DNA from: Oscillibacter sp. UBA6647
GTDB taxonomy: Bacteria; Bacillota; Clostridia; Oscillospirales; Oscillospiraceae
Length of the DNA: 28,320 nt
Direction: 5' to 3'
Assembly (NCBI GenBank): GCA_002455655.1
Contig: DKLF01000136.1
Span: 1-28,320, forward strand
Shown here piece after piece: positions 23,186-28,320 of the stretch (its first letter is position 1; each line of letters starts with the position of its first letter). Both the position numbers and the translations under genes were made by a program. Under the pieces are notes generated by a model. The model had not been told where the DNA came from and made no database searches. It saw nothing but the letters and a program-made list of their open reading frames with translations.

Positions 23186-23659
23186 ATGGATGCGATTCGA
23201 TTTGTCCTCAACGGACAGGAAGTGTCCTACGAAGGCAACGCTTCCGACCGGCTGCTGGACGTTCTGCGAGACACCTACCGCACCACCAGCGTCAAGTGCG
23301 GCTGCAAAGAGGGCGAGTGCGGGGCCTGCTCCGTTTTGATGGACGGCGTGCTGGTCAACTCCTGCTGCGTTGCCATGGGCGCGGCGGCAGGCTCCTCTGT
23401 TACGACGATGGAGGGCTTCCGGGAAACGGAGCGCTACGCGGTTTTGGACCGGGCATTTGCGGCGGTTTCCGCCGTGCAGTGTGGCTTCTGCATCCCCGGC
23501 ATGGTGCTGGCGGCAGAAGCGCTGCTTTCCAAAACTCCCCACCCCACGGAGGACGAAATCCGAGAGGGCCTTTCCGGAAACCTCTGCCGCTGCACGGGGT
23601 ATAACGCCATTATCAACGCGGTTTCAAGCGCCGCAAAGGAGGGAAACGGACTATGGTAA
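23186..23659 (+). CDS. Xanthine dehydrogenase-type 2Fe-2S subunit
   Basis: This 157-residue protein holds two 2Fe-2S clusters. The plant-type ferredoxin domain has Cys40, Cys45, Cys48 and Cys60 (CGCKEGECGAC). The helical domain has Cys99/102 (QCGFCIPGM) and Cys134/136 (NLCRCTGY). It carries electrons from the Mo centre to the FAD subunit. It begins 3 bases after the large-subunit stop, and its own stop overlaps the FAD subunit start by 7 bases, so translation is coupled. No residue loss is visible. Confidence 0.95.
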   Translation: MDAIRFVLNGQEVSYEGNASDRLLDVLRDTYRTTSVKCGCKEGECGACSVLMDGVLVNSCCVAMGAAAGSSVTTMEGFRETERYAVLDRAFAAVSAVQCGFCIPGMVLAAEALLSKTPHPTEDEIREGLSGNLCRCTGYNAIINAVSSAAKEGNGLW

Positions 23660-24471
23660 ACGGATATACCGCCGCCTCTTTGGATGAGGCGCTGAACCTC
23701 CGCGCGTCCCATGCCGTCGTCCCCTACGCCGGAGGCACGGACCTGATGGTGGAAAACCGCCCCGGAGCTACCTATCTGTTTTTGAACAAGGTTCCGGAAT
23801 TGCAGCAGATTTCCGAGGATGCGGACTATCTCCGCATCGGCGCGGGCGTGACCTTTACGCAGGCACTTGGCGACCACCGGGTTCCCCAGATCATGAAGGA
23901 CGCCGTGGCGCTGATTGCCGCGCCCGCCATCCGCAACGCAGGCACCTTCGGCGGAAATCTTGGCAACGGCTCCGCCAAGGCGGACTCCGTTTTGATTGAA
24001 TTTGCGGCAGACGCAAAGATTCGGCTTCAATCCCTGCGGGGCGAGCGCATCGTTCCCGTGGAGGAATTCTATCTGGGCCGGAAAAAACTGGACCTTTCCG
24101 ATGACGAGCTGATTACGGAGGTTCTCCTGCCCAAAACCGGGCTGGACCGGTATTACTACCAAAAGGTCGGCGGACGCAACGCGCTAGCCATCTCCCGGGT
24201 TTCCTTCGCAGGCGTGTTTGCCGAACAAGACGGCAAAATTTCCAACATCGCCGCCGCGTTCGGCGCGGTAGCGGACACCGTTTTGCGCTATCGGGATCTG
24301 GAGACAATACTGCTGGGCAAAACCTTGGAGGAAGCCCGTGGGCTGAAGGCGGAATACCTGCGGGCCTATGGGGCCCGGATGGTCCTCACCCGGGGCCGTG
24401 TGTCGGCGGAATACCGCAAGGCCGTATGCATGAATCTGCTGAACGAGTTTTTAACCCGGTTTGGTATTTGA
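23653..24471 (+). CDS. Xanthine dehydrogenase-type FAD-binding subunit
   Basis: This 272-residue protein has the CoxM/XdhB/YgfM fold. The first FAD motif is YAGGTDLMV (residues 25-33) and the second is TFGGNLGNGSAKADSV (about 98-113). A C-terminal CO-dehydrogenase-flavoprotein domain has RNALAISRVSFA. It passes electrons from the iron-sulfur subunit to NAD+ or another acceptor. The second large gene of the locus (854 residues) has iron-sulfur and Mo domains but no FAD domain, so this subunit may serve both enzymes. Its short length is like YgfM, the partner of the fused XdhD in E. coli, which supports that reading. Confidence 0.92.
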   Translation: MVNGYTAASLDEALNLRASHAVVPYAGGTDLMVENRPGATYLFLNKVPELQQISEDADYLRIGAGVTFTQALGDHRVPQIMKDAVALIAAPAIRNAGTFGGNLGNGSAKADSVLIEFAADAKIRLQSLRGERIVPVEEFYLGRKKLDLSDDELITEVLLPKTGLDRYYYQKVGGRNALAISRVSFAGVFAEQDGKISNIAAAFGAVADTVLRYRDLETILLGKTLEEARGLKAEYLRAYGARMVLTRGRVSAEYRKAVCMNLLNEFLTRFGI

Positions 24472-24480
24472 CCCAACACA

Positions 24481-24514
24481 AATCCGCCCGCGGTACCAAC
24501 CCCGGGCGGATTTT
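24481..24514 (+). terminator. Hairpin with short T run between FAD subunit and fused hydroxylase genes
   Basis: AATCCGCCCG (24481-24490) and CGGGCGGATT (24503-24512) form a perfect 10-bp stem followed by TTTT, only 17 bases before the next start. It probably gives partial termination, lowering expression of the second module. No separate promoter for that gene was seen. Confidence 0.7.
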
Positions 24515-24531
24515 CTGAAAGGAAGAGTGAA

Positions 24532-27096
24532 GTGTTTACTGTTTCGATTAACGGAAAAGAGTACGAATCCACCCACGACAAAAAGCTTCTGCGCTTTTTG
24601 CGGGACGACCTGCACCTGACCGCCACCAAGGACGGATGCAGCGAGGGCGCCTGCGGCACCTGCACCGTGCTGGTGGACGGCGTGAAAACCAAGGCCTGCG
24701 TGGTGTCTCTCAGCAAGCTTGCGGGAAAGCGGGTGCTGACCGTGGAAGGCATCGCCCCGGAGGAAATGAAGGTCTATGAGCACTGCTTTGCCGTCGCGGG
24801 CGCGGTACAGTGCGGCTTCTGTATCCCCGGCATGATTATTTCGGCCAAAAGCCTGCTGGATTCCAATTTGAATCCCACTCGTGCGGATGTGAAGCTGGCC
24901 ATTAAGGGCAATCTGTGCCGCTGCACCGGCTATAAAAAAATTGAGGACGCGATTTTGCTGGCGGCGGACTTTTTCCGGGAAAAACGGGAAATTCCCCCCG
25001 CCCCTACCGCGTTGCACATGGACGAGCATGCAAAGCGCATTGACGCCGACGAAAAAATCAACGGGACCGGCCTGTTTGCCGACGATCTTACTATCCCCGG
25101 AATGCTGTACGCCAAGCCCGTCTATTCAAAATATCCCCGCGCCCGGATTAACCGCATCGACGTGAGCCGCGCCCTTGCCCACCCGGACTGCATCAAGGTT
25201 CTGCTGAAGCAGGACGTTCCCTGCAACAAAATCGGCCACATCAAGCAGGACTGGGACGTGATGCTGGGCGAGGGCGACGTCACCCGATATGTAGGCAACG
25301 TGCTGGCGGTGGTTGCCACCGACAAGCAGGAACTGCTGGAAGAGCTTTGTGCGCTGGTGGCGGTGGATTATACGGAGCTTACGCCCGTCACCAGTCCCTT
25401 CGATGCCCTGCGGGGCGACGCGCCCATGATTCACGAGGACGGCAACGTGATGAGCCGGGCAAATTTGGTCCGCGGCAACGCAGACGAAGCCATCAAAAAT
25501 TCCAAATACGTGGTCACGCGGAAATATAAAACTTCTTGGCAGGAGCACGGCTTTATGGAGCCGGAGTGCTGCGTGGCCATGCCCGAGGGGGACGACGGCC
25601 TGCTGCTCTATACCTCCTGCCAGTCCGTCTACGACGTGCAGCGGGAGTGCGCCAAAATGCTTGAGCTTCCCAAGGAAAAGGTGCACTGTCACGCGGCGCT
25701 GGTAGGCGGCGGCTTCGGCGGCAAGGAGGATATGTCGGTGCAGCAGTACGCGGCGCTGATGGCATGGATCACCAAAAAGCCCGTCAAGGTGAAGTACACC
25801 CGGCAGGAGTCTTTGAATTACCATGTCAAGCGCCACCCCATGGAGATGGAGTTTACCACCGCCTGCGATGAAAACGGCATTCTTACTGGCATGAAGGGCA
25901 TTATTATTGCGGATACCGGCGCTTACGCCTCTCTGGGCGGGCCGGTGCTGCACCGGGCCTGCACCCATGCGGCCGGACCGTACAATTATCAGAATATTGA
26001 CATTTTCGGCATGTCTGTCTACACCAACAACGTCGTCTCCGGCGCTTTCCGGGGCTTTGGCGTGACCCAAAGCTGCTTTGCAACGGAAATGAACATTAAC
26101 CTTCTGGCGGAGATGGCGGGGCTGGACCCGTGGGAGTTCCGCCGCCGCAACGCCATTAAGCCCGGCGATGTGCTCCCCAACGGGCAGACCGCCGACCCCA
26201 ATACAAATATGGCCGCGTGCTTAGACGCGGTGAAGGACGTATTCCACGCAAACCCCTACGCAGGCATTGCCTGCGGCTTTAAAAACTCGGGAACCGGCAT
26301 GGGGAAAAAGGACATTGGGCGGGTTTTGCTGTCTGTTGAGCAGGGAAAAATCCATATCCGCACCTCCGCCTCCTGCATGGGGCAGGGCATCGGGCAGATG
26401 GCCCTGACGGAAATCTGCCATGTAACAGATCTGGACCCCGCCCTGTTTGTCTTTGAGGCGGCAGACACCGTACGCACGCCGGACTCCGGAACGTCCACAG
26501 CTTCCCGCCAGACGGTGATGACCGGCGAAGCCGCCCGACGCGCCGGTGAAAGTCTCAAATGCGCGCTGGACAGCGGGAAAACGCTTTCCGAGCTGGAGGG
26601 CCGGGAATTCCTCGGAGAATACTCCGCCCTCACCGACCCCTTGGGCGCAATTAAAGAAAATCCCGTCAGCCACGTCTCCTATTCCTATGGCGCGCAGGTG
26701 ATCGTGCTGAACGAGGAAGGAAAAATTACCAAAGCCGTCTCCGCCTTCGACGTGGGAACCCCCGTCAACATTGAGTCTGTGGAGGGCCAGATTGAAGGCG
26801 GCATGATCATGGGCATCGGCTATGGCGTGACCGAAAAGTTTGAGTGCGTGGACGGCTATCCGAAGAGCAAATTTGGAACCATCGGCTTTATGCGGGCAAC
26901 GGATGTCCCGGAGCTGGAGGTCATTCTCTGCCGTCCGGAGGAGGGAGAGCAACTTCCCTACTCTCTGGGCGCCAAGGGCTGCGGAGAGCTGTGCATGATT
27001 CCCACGGCGCCTGCCTGCGCCCATGCTTACTACCGTTTGGACGGGAAATTCCGTCAGAGCCTTCCGCTGGAGAGCACACCTTATCGGAAAAAATGA
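24532..27096 (+). CDS. Fused 2Fe-2S / molybdopterin hydroxylase, XdhD or selenium-dependent type
   Basis: This 854-residue protein combines two subunits in one chain. Residues 1-150 are the 2Fe-2S part (Cys36/41/44/56, then Cys94/97 and Cys129/131). About 165-854 is the molybdopterin part, with GGGFGGKEDMS, GAFRGFGVTQ, MGQGIGQMALTEI, DSGTSTASRQ and the catalytic-glutamate motif GAKGCGELCMIP. No FAD domain is present. This layout and length match the selenium-dependent molybdenum hydroxylases of clostridia and E. coli XdhD. In those, selenium sits as a labile ligand, not selenocysteine, so the gene needs no in-frame TGA, and none is present. A GTG start is used, with GGAAG a few bases upstream. 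The selenium maturation genes yqeB/yqeC are not in the window. The substrate is unknown, probably a purine or related heterocycle. Confidence 0.9.
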   Translation: MFTVSINGKEYESTHDKKLLRFLRDDLHLTATKDGCSEGACGTCTVLVDGVKTKACVVSLSKLAGKRVLTVEGIAPEEMKVYEHCFAVAGAVQCGFCIPGMIISAKSLLDSNLNPTRADVKLAIKGNLCRCTGYKKIEDAILLAADFFREKREIPPAPTALHMDEHAKRIDADEKINGTGLFADDLTIPGMLYAKPVYSKYPRARINRIDVSRALAHPDCIKVLLKQDVPCNKIGHIKQDWDVMLGEGDVTRYVGNVLAVVATDKQELLEELCALVAVDYTELTPVTSPFDALRGDAPMIHEDGNVMSRANLVRGNADEAIKNSKYVVTRKYKTSWQEHGFMEPECCVAMPEGDDGLLLYTSCQSVYDVQRECAKMLELPKEKVHCHAALVGGGFGGKEDMSVQQYAALMAWITKKPVKVKYTRQESLNYHVKRHPMEMEFTTACDENGILTGMKGIIIADTGAYASLGGPVLHRACTHAAGPYNYQNIDIFGMSVYTNNVVSGAFRGFGVTQSCFATEMNINLLAEMAGLDPWEFRRRNAIKPGDVLPNGQTADPNTNMAACLDAVKDVFHANPYAGIACGFKNSGTGMGKKDIGRVLLSVEQGKIHIRTSASCMGQGIGQMALTEICHVTDLDPALFVFEAADTVRTPDSGTSTASRQTVMTGEAARRAGESLKCALDSGKTLSELEGREFLGEYSALTDPLGAIKENPVSHVSYSYGAQVIVLNEEGKITKAVSAFDVGTPVNIESVEGQIEGGMIMGIGYGVTEKFECVDGYPKSKFGTIGFMRATDVPELEVILCRPEEGEQLPYSLGAKGCGELCMIPTAPACAHAYYRLDGKFRQSLPLESTPYRKK

Positions 27097-27188
27097 GCAA
27101 TTACAGCGCAGTCAAAAGCGGGAACCGGATTTACCGGCTCCCGCTTCCCTGTTTTGGTCAAGTCTCTCTAAAAGCCGTTCTCCCCGCG

Positions 27189-27875
27189 TCAGGTCATCAG
27201 CAGCTTTGCGTAAAATGCCGTTTGGTTCTGGGCGGCGACAATGTTTGCCTGCCGCAAAAACGCATCCAATGTCTCCGGATGCTCCACGGCATTCCGACAG
27301 GCGGCAATGGCCCCGTTCACGATGCACAGATACGGCATCCCGCAGGGCAGAATGACGGTCATTCGCTTTGCCATCTCATAGCATTCCCGAAAATACCGTC
27401 CCAGCGACTCCCCGTGGAGGCCCTCAATTTCCCCTTGCACAAAGCAGCCCCGGACGGAAATCGCCGGGAGCGTTCTGATTTTCCCCGCAAGCGCAGGAAG
27501 CATTCCTTCCGAAAACCCAGACTGCTTTCCGTCGTCAAAGCGCTGGGGAATTACCCGCAACCCCACGGGTTCCAAAGTCTCCTCCCGCTGATGAAGCCGG
27601 GCAATCCTGTCAATTTCCTGAAGCTCATCCCAGCTATTTGCAATAAAACGGCACATTCCAAAAAGGCGGCCCAAATCGGCAACTCCCTTTTCCCGCCCCG
27701 AAAAATAAATTTGCTCCCGTTGCAGGCCAAGCGCCGTGGCAGAAAGCACCTGCTCCCCCGTACACAGACTGGCCGCTTGAAATTGCACCGCCCCATGTAT
27801 GGTCAGGTCGGAAAACAGGAATTGATATTCCGGAAGCTGCTGTTGCAGCCAGACAAAATCAATGTTACAGCTCAT
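27189..27875 (-). CDS. LysA-like PLP-fold (type III) barrel protein, catalytic lysine not visible
   Basis: This is a 228-residue protein. The middle resembles the barrel domain of diaminopimelate/ornithine-type decarboxylases: CTGEQVLSATALGLQREQIY matches the SGGEL..AL..G....I.F segment, with FIANSWDELQEIDRIA and GLRVIP after it. But the lysine that binds PLP in the family motif YAVKAN is absent (the equivalent stretch reads GAVQFQAAS), and the C-terminal beta domain is missing. It may be a divergent barrel protein, a non-catalytic relative or a decayed gene. The ATG at 27875 has GGAGAG upstream. It converges with the fused hydroxylase gene and has its own promoter. The assignment rests on motif similarity only; function unknown. 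Confidence 0.45.
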   Translation of the reverse strand: MSCNIDFVWLQQQLPEYQFLFSDLTIHGAVQFQAASLCTGEQVLSATALGLQREQIYFSGREKGVADLGRLFGMCRFIANSWDELQEIDRIARLHQREETLEPVGLRVIPQRFDDGKQSGFSEGMLPALAGKIRTLPAISVRGCFVQGEIEGLHGESLGRYFRECYEMAKRMTVILPCGMPYLCIVNGAIAACRNAVEHPETLDAFLRQANIVAAQNQTAFYAKLLMT

Positions 27876-27904
27876 GCAACTCTCCAATAACAGACGTAAT
27901 AAGA

Positions 27905-27933
27905 AAAATACAGTTACTGTAAGTATACCACAA
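27905..27933 (-). promoter_or_regulatory. Promoter with a 13-bp palindrome for the LysA-like gene
   Basis: On the minus strand TTGTGG (27933-27928), a 17-base spacer and TATTTT (27910-27905). The perfect palindrome TACAGTTACTGTA (27909-27921) covers the spacer end and touches the -10, a likely repressor site. Confidence 0.5.
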
Positions 27934-28102
27934 AGCATTTAGAATACCAACAGCCTGTCTTAAGATCGTGATTAAAAGGCCCATTTAAATATACCTTTTA
28001 AGCTTATGATCTACTAAATGAACTTCTTTCATCTGCTGTCCCGCGGTGGTTTCGGTCTTGTGTCGCCCAGCCAATATCGCCACAGCTTAACAATACGCAA
28101 AT

Positions 28103-28320
28103 TTAAGCCGTTTTTTTGATAATAAGAAAATCTGTACCAATACAAATTCCAATATAGAGCAACCAGAAGGCCCCATAGGTTGCAAACGAATTTCCAAGCA
28201 GAGGATACGGCGCAATTAAGCCCGTATATCCGCCGAAAAAGCCGTCCAGCAGATTAAAGCAGATTGAAATGGGAATTAGCCCCAAAATCCATATGTTAAT
28301 TAATGTCTGCTGAATAATGC
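28103..28320 (-). CDS. Membrane protein, C-terminal part (5' end outside window)
   Basis: The frame is open from the right edge to the TAA at 28103 and gives 72 residues without a start that can be defended, so the gene begins beyond the window. Two hydrophobic helices are visible, one around NIWILGLIPISICFN and one around FWLLYIGICIGTDFLI, with a short loop between them and a basic C-terminus (IIKKTA). I do not recognise the family. The spacing after the palindromic promoter region and the 227 bases between this gene and the LysA-like start show no further gene. Confidence 0.55.
   Translation of the reverse strand, partial: IIQQTLINIWILGLIPISICFNLLDGFFGGYTGLIAPYPLLGNSFATYGAFWLLYIGICIGTDFLIIKKTA

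Noticed and set aside
21530..23542. 670-codon minus-strand open frame opposite the hydroxylase subunits
   Set aside because: It spans two plus-strand genes with clear motifs, and its own composition is that of an antisense shadow.
24532..27096. Search for an in-frame TGA selenocysteine codon in the selenium-type hydroxylase
   Set aside because: None is present. In this family selenium is a labile cofactor ligand rather than selenocysteine, so its absence is expected.
1..28320. CRISPR arrays, tRNA/rRNA genes, prophage, transposase or toxin-antitoxin genes
   Set aside because: No spaced direct repeats, no cloverleaf-forming segments and no transposase or phage motifs were seen on reading both strands.

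Overview
The window looks like a chromosomal piece of an anaerobic, fairly GC-rich member of the Clostridia, most likely near Oscillospiraceae/Ruminococcaceae. This placement is inferred from gene content, not from a marker gene. The evidence is a single-chain pyruvate:ferredoxin oxidoreductase, YesM/YesN-type two-component genes, an AraR-type regulator, an SLH/LysM surface protein, a c-di-GMP-I riboswitch, clostridial-type molybdenum hydroxylases and AGGAGG-type ribosome binding sites. No rRNA, tRNA, CRISPR array, insertion sequence or phage gene was seen.

Layout. (1) 1-4.8 kb, plus strand: the 3' part of an AraR-like sugar regulator, then a tightly overlapping trio (AraC-type response regulator, YesM-type histidine kinase, YtfQ-like sugar-binding lipoprotein) that reads as a sugar-sensing module without its own permease. 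(2) 4.9-6.7 kb: wreckage of a TRAP-transporter/sugar-acid dehydrogenase locus. Only dctQ is whole. dctM is fused in frame to the end of a KduD-like dehydrogenase, dctP has lost its front half, and it abuts the rear half of a divergent GntR/FCD regulator. (3) 6.9-10.3 kb: small stand-alone genes (RNHCP protein, pirin, zinc-ribbon protein, membrane protein plus DUF4177 protein), most with clear promoters and terminators. (4) 10.3-14.35 kb: a second decayed stretch. It holds a frameshifted small gene, an AraC regulator with an in-frame TGA, a divergent ABC exporter cut off inside its ATPase domain, an orphaned c-di-GMP riboswitch on the opposite strand, an SLH/LysM protein lacking its front, and the tail of a methyltransferase. 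(5) 14.4-19.1 kb: an IclR regulator divergent from a 1180-residue pyruvate:ferredoxin oxidoreductase. (6) 19.3-27.1 kb: a molybdenum hydroxylase locus (MobA-like/ModE-like fusion regulator, MocA-like cytidylyltransferase, three-subunit xanthine-dehydrogenase-type enzyme, then a fused 2Fe-2S/molybdopterin protein resembling the selenium-dependent hydroxylases). (7) 27.2-28.3 kb, minus strand: a LysA-like barrel protein without a visible PLP lysine, and the end of a membrane protein.

How the genes fit together. The intact parts suggest a fermenter that oxidises pyruvate through ferredoxin and degrades purines or other N-heterocycles with Mo hydroxylases made next to their cofactor-maturation gene. 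The most striking property is the clustering of broken genes: four abrupt gene-to-gene junctions (about 5.2, 6.42, 13.15 and 14.02 kb), one nonsense codon and one doubly frameshifted gene all lie between 4.9 and 14.3 kb, while both flanks are intact. No repeat or IS footprint is visible at the junctions. Either this is a real zone of deletion and decay, or the assembly is chimeric there; the sequence alone cannot decide.
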